From positions 1 to 64,000 of IMG/VR virus record IMGVR_UViG_3300025085_000010: a DNA stretch of 64,000 bases, one strand, 5' to 3'. This stretch comes from a virus. This document shows positions 56,881 through 64,000 of this stretch, piece after piece. The translations under genes were made by a program, and so were the position numbers. Each line of letters begins with the position of its first letter. Positions within the stretch are counted from its first letter, which is position 1. The notes beneath the pieces were generated by a model. It searched no databases, was not told where the DNA came from, and worked only from the letters and a program-made list of their open reading frames with translations.

Positions 56881-59016
56881 ATGGCAGTCAAGCACGAAAT
56901 CAAATCCCAACTTGCTAAACTGCTTGCTACTGAAGACTTGATCGTGGAGCACAAGCAAGTGCAGACCGCTTGCTTCAACGTCCACACCCGTGTCCTGACC
57001 CTTCCTATGTGGGAGAAGGCAAGCAACACCGTCTATGACCTGCTGGTGGGACATGAGGTTGGCCATGCACTCTTTACTCCTGATGAGAACTGGTTAGAGA
57101 AGGTTGCAGTTCCTCCCCAGTTTGTGAACGTGGTTGAGGATGCGCGAATTGAGAAACTGATGAAGCGCAAATATGCCGGACTAGCAAAAACTTTCTACCA
57201 TGGGTACAAGGAATTACAAGCAGAAGACTTTTTCTCTATATCTGACAGCAGTATTGCTGATCTTAATCTTGCTGATCGTGCAAATCTATACTTTAAGGTC
57301 GGTAATTTTGTAGATATTTCTTTTGATTCTGAAGAGAAAGTATTGATTCAGAAAATCGCAGATGTAGAAACATTTGATGATGCGTTAAGAGTTGCTGAAG
57401 AATTATATCTTTATTGTAAGAAAGAAAAAGAAGAGAAAGTAACTGATATGCCTATGCCACCTAATGAGATGGGTGGTGAATCTGAACAACCTGCAAATGA
57501 ACCAGTACAGGAGCAGCAGGAATCTGCTGGAGAGGGTGCTGGTGACTTTATGACTCATGAGGAGATGCTTGAGGAAGCAGCACGTAGAGAGACTGGTGCT
57601 CCTCTTAAAGATGAACCAGAGGTGCAGACTGCTGATGCTCTAGAATCAAATCTGCAAGATCTTGTAGACACTGATAGTCGTGAGAATGTATACGTGGAGA
57701 TCCCTAAAGTTGATCTGAAGTATATTATTGCCAAGAACGATGATATCCATAAAGATATTGATGCTTGGTTTAATCATCAGAAGAATAACTGTTCTCTAGG
57801 TATTTTTGAGATAGCTGATGAAGAGTTTGTTAAGTTCAAACGTAATGCACAGAAAGAAGTTAACTATCTGGTGAAAGAGTTTGAGTGTCGCAAGGCAGCA
57901 GATTCCTATGCCCGTGCTACCACTGCTCGTACAGGCATTCTTGATACTTCTAAACTGCATACCTACAAGTACAACGAAGATCTATTCAGGAAAGTCTCTG
58001 TGATTCCTGATGGTAAGAACCATGGACTGATCTTTGTTCTTGACTGGAGTGGTTCTATGAGCCGTGTGATGCTTGACACAATCAAGCAACTCTATAATCT
58101 GATCTGGTTCTGTAAGAAAGTCTCCATTCCTTTTGAGGTGTATGCTTTCACGAATGAGTGGAAGAAACCTGAAATCAATTATGAAACTAATGAACTTGTG
58201 AAATCTGCAGACTGGACTTCTTCTTATGTGAAGAAAGAAAATCTCCTTGCTGTTCATGAGCAGTTCTCTATGATGAATCTTCTGACCAGCAAAACAAATG
58301 GTAAGCAACTAGAACATCAGTTGATTAACATCTGGCGTATTGCAAAATCCTTCAGTAATTTCTACGGATCTCCTTATTCTGTTCCTACTCGTTTGGGTCT
58401 GTCTGGCACTCCTCTAAATGAAGCATTTGTGTGTCTTCACCAGATCCTTCCTCAGTTCCAGAAGCAGAACAAACTGCAGAAGGTTCAGTGTATTGCCTTG
58501 ACCGATGGTGAAGCAAATCATCTTTGTCGCCATGTTGAAGTACAGCGTCGTTGGGAAGATGAACCTTACATGGGAACTCGTCAGTTGTCTGGTGGTGTTA
58601 CTTTCCTTCGGGATCGTAAGACTGGCAATACCTACCAGGTTCCCTATGGTTATCACGGATTCTCTGACTTGATGCTACAGAATCTACGTGATAACTTTCC
58701 GTCTGTAAATTTTGTGGGTATTCGTGTTCTTGAGGGTCGCGATGCAAACCATTTCATGAAATTGTATTATGATCAGAATTCTAATGAGTTCCGTAAGATT
58801 CAAAGTGAATGGAAAAAGCAGAGGAGTTGTATTATTAAGACCTCTGGTTATCATGCATACTTTGCGATATCTGCTGCTTCTCTATCTCAAGATGCAGACT
58901 TTGAAGTTGATGATGGTGCAACCAAAGCAAAGATTAAGTCTGCATTCATCAAGTCTCTTAAGACTAAGAAACTAAATAAGAAGGTTCTTGGTGAATTTAT
59001 TTCTCTAGTAGCATGA
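56881..59016 (+). CDS. CobT-like VWA protein with HExxH protease motif
   Basis: A 711-residue protein with two functional halves. The N-terminal part has GHEVGHALF with the zinc motif H58-E-V-G-H62. 24 residues after H62 comes NVVEDARIE (E86), a likely third ligand, which fits a gluzincin-like metallopeptidase. An acidic low-complexity stretch covers about 185-255. The C-terminal half is a von Willebrand A domain with MIDAS residues DWSGSMS (D388) and ALTDGEA (D542). VWA plus MoxR-type ATPase pairs, including CobT-CobS, act as metal-chelatase or remodelling machines. The CobS ATPase is only 204 bases downstream, with one 48-aa gene between. The two halves in one protein suggest ATPase-controlled proteolysis. 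Confidence 0.82.
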   Translation: MAVKHEIKSQLAKLLATEDLIVEHKQVQTACFNVHTRVLTLPMWEKASNTVYDLLVGHEVGHALFTPDENWLEKVAVPPQFVNVVEDARIEKLMKRKYAGLAKTFYHGYKELQAEDFFSISDSSIADLNLADRANLYFKVGNFVDISFDSEEKVLIQKIADVETFDDALRVAEELYLYCKKEKEEKVTDMPMPPNEMGGESEQPANEPVQEQQESAGEGAGDFMTHEEMLEEAARRETGAPLKDEPEVQTADALESNLQDLVDTDSRENVYVEIPKVDLKYIIAKNDDIHKDIDAWFNHQKNNCSLGIFEIADEEFVKFKRNAQKEVNYLVKEFECRKAADSYARATTARTGILDTSKLHTYKYNEDLFRKVSVIPDGKNHGLIFVLDWSGSMSRVMLDTIKQLYNLIWFCKKVSIPFEVYAFTNEWKKPEINYETNELVKSADWTSSYVKKENLLAVHEQFSMMNLLTSKTNGKQLEHQLINIWRIAKSFSNFYGSPYSVPTRLGLSGTPLNEAFVCLHQILPQFQKQNKLQKVQCIALTDGEANHLCRHVEVQRRWEDEPYMGTRQLSGGVTFLRDRKTGNTYQVPYGYHGFSDLMLQNLRDNFPSVNFVGIRVLEGRDANHFMKLYYDQNSNEFRKIQSEWKKQRSCIIKTSGYHAYFAISAASLSQDADFEVDDGATKAKIKSAFIKSLKTKKLNKKVLGEFISLVA

Positions 59017-59159
59017 CAAAAGAAAATTGGAGAGAAATTGCAAAGGCATCTGAAAAGGACCCTAAGGTGATTAAAATCCTTGAGGATGGTCCTAGATCTC
59101 TTGGTCAGGCATATCTACTCCAAGCCATGCGATACAAGTATGGACAGTCTGGAAAGTGA
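59013..59159 (+). CDS. small phage protein coupled to the VWA gene (48 aa)
   Basis: ATG at 59013 overlaps the TGA of the VWA gene (ATGA). It opens a 48-residue, helical, slightly basic protein (MTKENWREIAKASEKDPKVIKILEDG...QAYLLQAMRYKYGQSGK) ending at TGA 59157-59159. A strong terminator follows directly. No homologue is recognised. Translational coupling supports that it is real and acts with the VWA protein. Confidence 0.65.
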   Translation: MTKENWREIAKASEKDPKVIKILEDGPRSLGQAYLLQAMRYKYGQSGK

Positions 59160-59164
59160 CACGC

Positions 59165-59188
59165 GGGGGGTTTGAGACCTCCCTTTTT
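59165..59188 (+). terminator. rho-independent terminator before cobS
   Basis: GGGGGGT at 59165-59171, loop TTGAG, ACCTCCC at 59177-59183 (one G-T pair) and TTTTT at 59184-59188. It separates the VWA transcript from cobS, 33 bases before the cobS ATG. Confidence 0.85.
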
Positions 59189-59220
59189 CGTTTATAATAA
59201 CTTCAGTTCAAACAAACCAC

Positions 59221-60285
59221 ATGTCCCTCTCACCTGAGTTCATTCGCACTTCCCTTCAGGGATTGTATGGTGAGTCTGTTGCTGCTGCTGATATTCGTGC
59301 CTGGTGTGCTATGAATGGTGCGAACTATCAAACTGTCACCAACAAACTTACTGATTACAAAACTAGTCGTGGAAAGTGGAACTTGACCGTACAAGAAAAA
59401 CTAGAGCAAACCTATCAGGCACCAACTGCTATGCCTGCCGTTGAACAAAACCTTATTCCTGCAAAAGATGATACCTTCGTCAGCTTTGGTAACTTCGCTG
59501 ATGTTAAAAAGATTATTAAGTCCAATCTATTTTATCCTACGTTCATTACGGGTCTTTCAGGTAATGGTAAGACGTTCTCTGTGGAGCAAGCATGTGCTCA
59601 ATTGGGTAGAGAACTTATCCGAGTCAACATTACAGTAGAAACCGATGAAGATGATCTTATTGGCGGTTTCCGTCTTGTTGGTGGAGAAACCGTTTGGCAC
59701 AACGGACCAGTTATCGAAGCACTGCAACGGGGTGCTGTGCTGCTCCTTGATGAGATCGACCTTGCCTCAAACAAAATTCTCTGTCTTCAATCTATTCTCG
59801 AAGGAAAAGGAGTTTTCCTCAAGAAGATTGGCAAATGGGTTACTCCCGCAGAAGGTTTCCAAGTATTCGCAACCGCAAATACCAAAGGTAAAGGTTCCGA
59901 CGATGGAAGATTCATCGGAACTAACGTGCTCAACGAAGCATTCCTTGAGCGATTCCCTGTGACCTTTGAGCAAGAGTATCCTGCTGCTGTCACAGAACAG
60001 AAGATCCTTGGTAAGATTTGTGAGGATGCAGATTTCTGTAAGCGTCTCTCTGACTGGGCTGACATCATCCGCAAGACCTTCTATGATGGTGGTATTGAGG
60101 AGATCATCAGCACCCGTCGTTTGGTCCATATCGTGAAGGCATACAGTATTTTTGGAGACAAGGCAAAGGCAATTCAAGTTTGTGTAAATCGTTTTGATGA
60201 TGAGACAAAACAAGCATTCCTTGAATTGTATGATAAAGTTGACGCAGACTTCGTGATGCCCGTTGACGAAACCCCTACAATTTGA
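59221..60285 (+). CDS. cobS: CobS, MoxR-type AAA+ ATPase
   Basis: A 354-residue AAA+ protein. After an N-terminal domain of about 90 residues come Walker A GLSGNGKT (111-118), ETDEDDLIGGFRLVGGETVWHNGPVIEALQRG (the MoxR/CbbQ-type pre-sensor loop) and Walker B LLLDEID (174-180). A sensor-1 region FATANTKGKGSDDGRFIGTNVLNEAFLERFPVTFE follows. Cyanophage homologues are annotated CobS, the ATPase subunit of aerobic cobaltochelatase (cobalamin pathway). The same fold powers MoxR-VWA protein machines. The CobT-like VWA/HExxH protein just upstream is its obvious partner. No CobN is in the window. Confidence 0.85.
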   Translation: MSLSPEFIRTSLQGLYGESVAAADIRAWCAMNGANYQTVTNKLTDYKTSRGKWNLTVQEKLEQTYQAPTAMPAVEQNLIPAKDDTFVSFGNFADVKKIIKSNLFYPTFITGLSGNGKTFSVEQACAQLGRELIRVNITVETDEDDLIGGFRLVGGETVWHNGPVIEALQRGAVLLLDEIDLASNKILCLQSILEGKGVFLKKIGKWVTPAEGFQVFATANTKGKGSDDGRFIGTNVLNEAFLERFPVTFEQEYPAAVTEQKILGKICEDADFCKRLSDWADIIRKTFYDGGIEEIISTRRLVHIVKAYSIFGDKAKAIQVCVNRFDDETKQAFLELYDKVDADFVMPVDETPTI

Positions 60286-60291
60286 TATAAT
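60263..60291 (+). promoter_or_regulatory. sigma-70-like promoter at the end of cobS
   Basis: TTGACG at 60263-60268, a 17-bp spacer and perfect TATAAT at 60286-60291. It lies partly inside cobS and could serve the replication genes 45-44-62. The start near 60298 would fall just inside the DUF3310 gene's ATG at 60293, so for this transcript the ATG at 60326 would be used. Confidence 0.4.
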
Positions 60292-60292
60292 T

Positions 60293-60883
60293 ATGACGAA
60301 CTCTTGGAGTCTACTTTACGATACGATGACTGAACATTCAAAGTATTATTATGATTATGATCGTAATGATCCAAACAGAGAAAACCCATTTGTAGAAGAT
60401 CAAAGTTTTTGGGAAGAGGATGGATTTAGTTTGACTGGTAATCCGATGGCAGCTCAAGATACCATTTGTATGGGATCAGGATCTGATACGATTACCTTTG
60501 GTGCTGCTCAATCAGTTCCTATGGATTATCTCTCCCTTGGTGGCGAAGACCACATTACCTTTGATCTAACTATGGATAAAAAATCCGAATCTAATAATAG
60601 ACAGAAGTATAGTGAAGATGTAATTATTAAAGAACTGAAAGACTATATCACTAGAACATATGACCAGCACTATTCTGCTGGAGATGATAAGATTCAAACC
60701 TTGGATCTTATTGAAGCTTGTGGTGATGGTGAGGCATTCTGTCGCAGCAACATCCTCAAGTATGCCTCTCGTTACGATAAGAAAGGCACTGCACGTCGTG
60801 ACATTATGAAGATTCTGCATTATGCTGTGCTTCTGATGCATTTCAACGATAAGAATGCACAACGTGAAACCTACCCCCAGTGA
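60293..60883 (+). CDS. DUF3310 domain protein
   Basis: A 196-residue protein from ATG 60293, seven bases after the cobS stop; an upstream in-frame start at 60263 lies inside cobS, and a shorter form from 60326 is possible. The C-terminal 70 residues (YITRTYDQHYSAGDDKIQTLDLIEACGDGEAFCRSNILKYASRYDKKGTARRDIMKILHYAVLLMHF) are the DUF3310 domain. The domain is found in T7 gp1.7, a nucleotide kinase, and in many phage proteins. The N-terminal 100 residues are acidic and of unknown fold. A role in nucleotide metabolism near the replication genes is possible. Confidence 0.82.
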   Translation: MTNSWSLLYDTMTEHSKYYYDYDRNDPNRENPFVEDQSFWEEDGFSLTGNPMAAQDTICMGSGSDTITFGAAQSVPMDYLSLGGEDHITFDLTMDKKSESNNRQKYSEDVIIKELKDYITRTYDQHYSAGDDKIQTLDLIEACGDGEAFCRSNILKYASRYDKKGTARRDIMKILHYAVLLMHFNDKNAQRETYPQ

Positions 60884-60903
60884 AACTGAGACCTTCTAAT
60901 ACT

Positions 60904-61569
60904 ATGAAACTGTCCGATAAAACTATCTCTGTCCTGAAGAACTTTTCTTCGATCAACCAATCGATTCTCTTTAAGGAGGGTAGTAAACTTCGCACTATTA
61001 GTGTGATGAAAAACATCCTTGCAGAGGCAACTGTTACTGAAGAGTTCATGAAGGATTTTGGTATCTATGATCTTAACCAATTCCTTAATGGTTTGAGTCT
61101 GCACTCTAGTCCTGAACTTGACTTCCAAAATGATGGATATGTGATGATCCGTGAAGGTAAATCACGTTCTAAGTATTTCTTTGCAGATCCTAACGTGATT
61201 GTTACTCCTCCTGAGAAAGACATTACTCTCCCTTCTGAAGATGTTTGCTTTGAAGTGAGCACCGATCAATTGGAGAAATTGCTTAAGGCATCGGCTGTGT
61301 ACCAATTGCCAGATCTTTCTGCTGTTGGTGATAATGGTGTTGTTAAACTTGTTGTTCGCGACAAGAAGAATGATACCTCTAATGACTATGCTGTAGTCGT
61401 TGGTGAGACTGAAGCAACATTCTCTTTCAACTTCAAAGTTGAGAACATCAAAGTCCTTCCTGGAACTTATGAAGTGGTCGTGTCACAAAAACTTTTGTCA
61501 CGATTTACCTCTAAGAACCATGATCTGACTTATTATATTGCTCTAGAGCCTGATTCTACTTTCGGATGA
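60904..61569 (+). CDS. gp45: DNA polymerase sliding clamp gp45
   Basis: A 221-residue protein from ATG 60904 (T4 gp45: 228). A GTG start 24 bases upstream would overlap the previous gene. The start MKLSDKTISVLKNFSSINQSILFKEGSKLRTIS and the later GYVMIREGKSRSKYFFADPNVI, LEKLLKASAVYQLPDLSAVGD and FSFNFKVENIKVLPGTYEVVVSQKLLSRF are typical of gp45. The trimeric clamp tethers polymerase gp43. In T4 it also activates late transcription with gp55 and gp33. The stop overlaps the next gene by ATGA. Confidence 0.95.
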   Translation: MKLSDKTISVLKNFSSINQSILFKEGSKLRTISVMKNILAEATVTEEFMKDFGIYDLNQFLNGLSLHSSPELDFQNDGYVMIREGKSRSKYFFADPNVIVTPPEKDITLPSEDVCFEVSTDQLEKLLKASAVYQLPDLSAVGDNGVVKLVVRDKKNDTSNDYAVVVGETEATFSFNFKVENIKVLPGTYEVVVSQKLLSRFTSKNHDLTYYIALEPDSTFG

Positions 61570-62093
61570 ACATCTTTGTGACCTCTCCCAGTCCTTGGGA
61601 GTCTGCCAGGGTTCTCCCTGACAAGCACATCGTCAAGATGCCCCTAGAGACCTGTCAGATGCTTGCTATTGTATGCTCTGACAAGTGGGGTCATAACTTC
61701 GGCACTCTTCCTAGAGCAGATGGTACTCCCTATGCTACTGAGAAGGGTGCTTTTCGTAATCACCCTTGCACTATCTGGGCAAATGAGTTTGTGATTAACT
61801 GGCAGTGGCTTCTTGCTCATGGACTTGCTATGTGTGATGAGTATACTGCTCGTTATGGTAAGGTTCACACTTGCCAGAAGACGCTTCTAGCAGCAAAGGA
61901 GATACTTCCTACCGCAGACCCTCAAGGTCGCAGTGGAAAGGATACAACACCCTTTGTCTTTGCAGGACCTGATGAGTTCAAGTTAGATACTTCAATATCC
62001 ATCTTTGAAAAATATAAGATGTATATTGCATCTAAACCATGGGTATGTGATAATTATCTTCGTATCCCAGATCGTAAACCTGAGTGGGTGTAA
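61566..62093 (+). CDS. conserved phage hypothetical protein (175 aa)
   Basis: A 175-residue protein that starts within the gp45 stop (ATGA) and whose stop overlaps speD. Notable segments are ARVLPDKHIVKMPLETCQMLAIV, KGAFRNHPCTIWANEFVINWQWLLAHGLAMCDEYTARYGKVHTC and the ending KPWVCDNYLRIPDRKPEW. The conserved-looking H, N, C and W residues suggest an enzyme or nucleic-acid-binding fold. The DKHIVKMPLET start faintly recalls bacterial relatives of the pyrimidine-dimer glycosylase family, but I would not assign that. Position in the replication operon suggests DNA metabolism. Confidence 0.75.
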   Translation: MNIFVTSPSPWESARVLPDKHIVKMPLETCQMLAIVCSDKWGHNFGTLPRADGTPYATEKGAFRNHPCTIWANEFVINWQWLLAHGLAMCDEYTARYGKVHTCQKTLLAAKEILPTADPQGRSGKDTTPFVFAGPDEFKLDTSISIFEKYKMYIASKPWVCDNYLRIPDRKPEWV

Positions 62094-62428
62094 TGAAACA
62101 TATTCTTTTTACCTTGAAAGGATGTCCATTTGATTTACTTGATGATAAAGAGTTTATACGAATGGTTTTGTTCAGAGCATCAAAAGAATGCAAATCAACA
62201 CTGCTTGATTTGACAGTACATAAGTTTGAACCACAAGGTGTAACTGGAATTGCTATGCTTGCTGAGAGTCATCTCAGCATCCATACTTGGCCAGAGAATG
62301 GCATGGCAGTTTGTGATGTCTTTACTTGTGGGGATACTGCTATACCTGAAAATGGTGTAGAATATATGAAAGAACAATTGAAGGCAACTGATATTGTGTC
62401 TCATGAATTTGTTCGACCTTTGGAATGA
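62093..62428 (+). CDS. speD: S-adenosylmethionine decarboxylase SpeD
   Basis: A 111-residue prokaryotic-type AdoMet decarboxylase from ATG 62093 (TAATG overlap). The self-cleavage site is in MLAESHLSIHTWPENGMAVCDVFTCG: cleavage between E58 and S59 makes the pyruvoyl cofactor, and H60-x(3)-H and the CG motif complete the active site. It supplies decarboxylated AdoMet for spermidine synthesis, possibly to aid DNA packaging or host translation. It is a well-known cyanophage auxiliary metabolic gene. Here it lies between the clamp and clamp-loader genes. Confidence 0.93.
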   Translation: MKHILFTLKGCPFDLLDDKEFIRMVLFRASKECKSTLLDLTVHKFEPQGVTGIAMLAESHLSIHTWPENGMAVCDVFTCGDTAIPENGVEYMKEQLKATDIVSHEFVRPLE

Positions 62429-63375
62429 TTATGCGTAATGAATTTTTGTGGGTAGAAAAATATCGCCCCAAAACTATTGAAGATTGTATTTTACCAACAA
62501 ATATTAAGAAGACTTTCCTAGACTTCCTAGATAAAGGTGAGATACCTAACATGCTGCTCGCAGGTCCTGCAGGGTGTGGTAAAACAACTGTCGCTAAAGC
62601 ACTCTGTAACCAACTAGGGGTAGATGTATATGTCATCAACGGATCCGATGAGGGACGCTTTCTTGATACGGTCAGAAATACTGCAAAGAATTTCGCTTCG
62701 ACCGTCTCACTTCAAGCAACTGGCAAACACAAAGTCATCATCATCGATGAGGCTGATAACACAACAAACGACGTACAACTCTTACTTAGGGCGTTTACAG
62801 AGGAGTTTTCTGGAAACTGCAGATTCATCTTTACCTGCAATTTCAAAAACAAAATTATCGAACCTCTCCACAGCAGATGCGCCTGTATTGATTTTTCAAC
62901 CAACTCCAAAAGCAAACCTCAACTTGCCGCCCTCTTCTTCAAAAGACTCCAAGAAATCTTGGCTACAGAATCTATTGAATATGATAACAAGGTCCTGGTA
63001 GAATTAATCAACAAACACTTCCCTGATTGGCGACGTGTTCTGAATGAATGCCAACGCTACTCTGTCAGTGGTAAAATTGACTCTGGTATTCTTGCAACCT
63101 TTAGTGATGTAAAAGTAAATGACCTGGTTAAGAAACTTAAGGAGAAAGATTTTCCCGAAGTACGTAAATGGGTTGTCAATAACCTGGACAACGATACTTC
63201 TGTCCTACTGCGTCGTATTTACGATGCTTGTTATGATTCCATGGTTCCGAATAGTATTCCTGCTGCTGTGCTTACTCTTGCTAAGTATCAGTATCAAATG
63301 GCGTTTGTGGCGGATCAAGAAATAAATATGCTTGCTTGTCTAACTGAAATTATGGTGGAGTGTGAATTCAAATGA
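62425..63375 (+). CDS. gp44: clamp loader large subunit gp44
   Basis: A 316-residue AAA+ ATPase (T4 gp44: 319). It begins EFLWVEKYRPKTIEDCILP. Walker A is GPAGCGKTT (47-55, K53). Walker B is VIIIDEADN. The SRC motif is EPLHSRC, the clamp-loader arginine-finger site. With gp62 it loads gp45 on primer ends. It overlaps speD by ATGA upstream and the Sm-like gene by ATGA downstream. Confidence 0.96.
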   Translation: MIMRNEFLWVEKYRPKTIEDCILPTNIKKTFLDFLDKGEIPNMLLAGPAGCGKTTVAKALCNQLGVDVYVINGSDEGRFLDTVRNTAKNFASTVSLQATGKHKVIIIDEADNTTNDVQLLLRAFTEEFSGNCRFIFTCNFKNKIIEPLHSRCACIDFSTNSKSKPQLAALFFKRLQEILATESIEYDNKVLVELINKHFPDWRRVLNECQRYSVSGKIDSGILATFSDVKVNDLVKKLKEKDFPEVRKWVVNNLDNDTSVLLRRIYDACYDSMVPNSIPAAVLTLAKYQYQMAFVADQEINMLACLTEIMVECEFK

Positions 63376-63665
63376 TTAATGTAAAACTGTTTCGTATTAC
63401 TACTGGTGAAGAAGTGGTTGCAGAACTTGTTTCTGAAACTGATGATACTATAACCGTTCAGAATGGTTTAGTTGTTCTTCCTACAAATACTGGTGTGGGA
63501 TTTGCACCATGGGCCACTGTGATTGATCAGGAAAATCCAGAGATTACAGTGTCTAAACACCATGTCGTTTATATTGCTCCTGTGCAAGAAGATGTGGCCA
63601 AACGCTATAATGAAATGTTTGGTAGCAAGTTAATTACACCTGATAAGAAAAAACTGATTGTCTGA
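63372..63665 (+). CDS. Sm-like small protein (97 aa)
   Basis: A 97-residue protein with a small beta-barrel pattern: INVKLFRITTGEEVVAELVSETDDTITVQNGLVVLPTN, then ENPEITVSKHHVVYIAPV. This is the Sm1/Sm2-like arrangement of LSm proteins, followed by a short basic helix. It is related in type to the protein at 51254-51658. Fused by ATGA overlap to gene 44, it could act with the clamp loader or on RNA; neither is shown by the sequence. Confidence 0.75.
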   Translation: MINVKLFRITTGEEVVAELVSETDDTITVQNGLVVLPTNTGVGFAPWATVIDQENPEITVSKHHVVYIAPVQEDVAKRYNEMFGSKLITPDKKKLIV

Positions 63666-63667
63666 TT

Positions 63668-63871
63668 ATGAAAAACCAAAAAGTAAAAGCACAAGTTAAA
63701 TCTAAGTGGTACTACATTTTCTGGGGTACTGCCACTGTGTCAGTTGTTTTAGGTCAACTATATGTTGGCACTGGATATCGTTACATGTATAGTGGTATGC
63801 AAGAACTACTTAATAAAGTTGATGGAGTTCTTCTTCATACAACCCCTGATAATGAATCTAAATTTTATTGA
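63668..63871 (+). CDS. small single-pass membrane protein (67 aa)
   Basis: A 67-residue protein with a basic start (MKNQKVKAQVKSK), one hydrophobic segment at about residues 14-31 (WYYIFWGTATVSVVLGQLYV) and a short polar tail. By the positive-inside rule the N-terminus would be cytoplasmic. This pattern recurs in cyanomyoviruses between 44 and 62. A membrane protein inside the replisome operon could tether replication to the membrane; this is conjecture. The stop overlaps the gp62 start by one base (TGATG). Confidence 0.75.
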   Translation: MKNQKVKAQVKSKWYYIFWGTATVSVVLGQLYVGTGYRYMYSGMQELLNKVDGVLLHTTPDNESKFY

Positions 63872-64000
63872 TGATCATATCTAATGATGATGCCGTTTGG
63901 GCCGCAGATGAATTCATCAAGTATTTCTCTCAGATGGGAAATATTGAGGACTATCTGCGTTTTGTGAAAAAAGAAGTAATCAAGTCTACAAGTTCTCTTG
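63871..64000 (+). CDS. gp62: clamp loader small subunit gp62, 5' fragment
   Basis: ATG at 63871 opens a frame that continues past the window end; 43 residues are visible (IISNDDAVWAADEFIKYFSQMGNIEDYLRF...). They show no motif by themselves. The call comes from the order 45-44-62 shared by T4-like phages, where gene 62 follows gene 44, here with two small genes inserted. Confidence 0.6.
   Translation, partial: MIISNDDAVWAADEFIKYFSQMGNIEDYLRFVKKEVIKSTSSL

Noticed and set aside
59172-59198. Promoter TTGAGA-N15-TATAAT before cobS
   Set aside because: The spacer is only 15 bp and the -35 lies inside the terminator hairpin. TATAAT alone is common in this AT-rich DNA.
59767-60213. 148-aa antisense open frame in cobS
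   Set aside because: The + strand frame is an intact AAA+ ATPase; no promoter or ribosome site serves the reverse frame.
61566-62093. Assignment of the 175-aa protein as a pyrimidine-dimer glycosylase
   Set aside because: Only a faint resemblance in the first 25 residues; the catalytic features of the T4 DenV family are not visible.

Overview
The window is a contiguous, tightly packed stretch of a T4-like myovirus genome. Every supported gene is on the + strand, and the gene content points to a cyanobacterial (Synechococcus/Prochlorococcus) host, i.e. a cyanomyovirus. The evidence is the T4 core order (25-6-[giant]-8-...-13-14-15-16-17-18-19-20-67-21-22-23, then uvsY-uvsW-55-47-46 and 45-44-62) combined with genes typical of marine cyanophages: cobS, speD, a DUF3110-like protein, a DUF3310 protein, a tryptophan-halogenase-like flavoprotein and giant repeat-rich baseplate/fibre proteins. 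The host assignment is an inference; no photosynthesis gene lies inside the window.

Layout. (1) 1-3840: an accessory region of small phage genes, a DXD glycosyltransferase, the 3' end of an HExxH metallopeptidase and the only large non-coding stretch (849-1269). That stretch holds a terminator, three iteron-like copies of a DnaA-box-containing repeat, a TATAAATA late-promoter motif and a near-ideal sigma-70 promoter. (2) 3878-27958: baseplate genes 25, 6, a 4140-residue giant (in the position of gene 7), 8, and a 2513-residue DUF4815-type structural protein. (3) 27960-38707: small structural genes, neck and tail-completion genes 13-14-15, terminase genes 16 and 17 with a coiled-coil fibre-like protein and a multi-domain DUF192 protein between them, and a small zinc-ribbon gene. 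(4) 38785-47199: sheath, tube, portal and head morphogenesis genes 18-19-20-67-x-21-22-23, closed by a strong terminator. (5) 47202-56481: recombination/late-transcription block: a tail-tube-like protein, UvsY, halogenase, UvsW, an Sm-like protein, sigma factor gp55, a 2OG-Fe(II) oxygenase, gp47, a DUF3110-like protein, gp46 and a sulfotransferase-like protein. (6) 56609-60285: a metalloprotease/VWA protein coupled with the MoxR-type ATPase CobS. (7) 60293-64000: DUF3310 protein, sliding clamp gp45, SpeD, clamp loader gp44 and (cut by the window edge) gp62.

Regulation visible in the sequence fits a T4-like programme. Four to five sigma-70-type promoters (TTGACA-like, 17-bp spacer, TATAAT-like) precede early/middle genes, including the late sigma gene 55 itself. 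Sixteen copies of a TATAAATA-like octamer (variants CTAAATA and AATAAATA) sit in intergenic gaps before virion genes and are the probable gp55 targets. Several of them contain the stop codon of the upstream gene. Many genes are coupled by ATGA or TAATG overlaps.

The points most worth a second look are: the CobS-VWA/HExxH pair as a possible MoxR-VWA remodelling/protease machine, the iteron/DnaA-box cluster, beta-rich repeat modules shared between at least four virion proteins, a YHYH domain inside the giant baseplate protein, and enzyme genes threaded by start-stop overlap through the conserved recombination operon.
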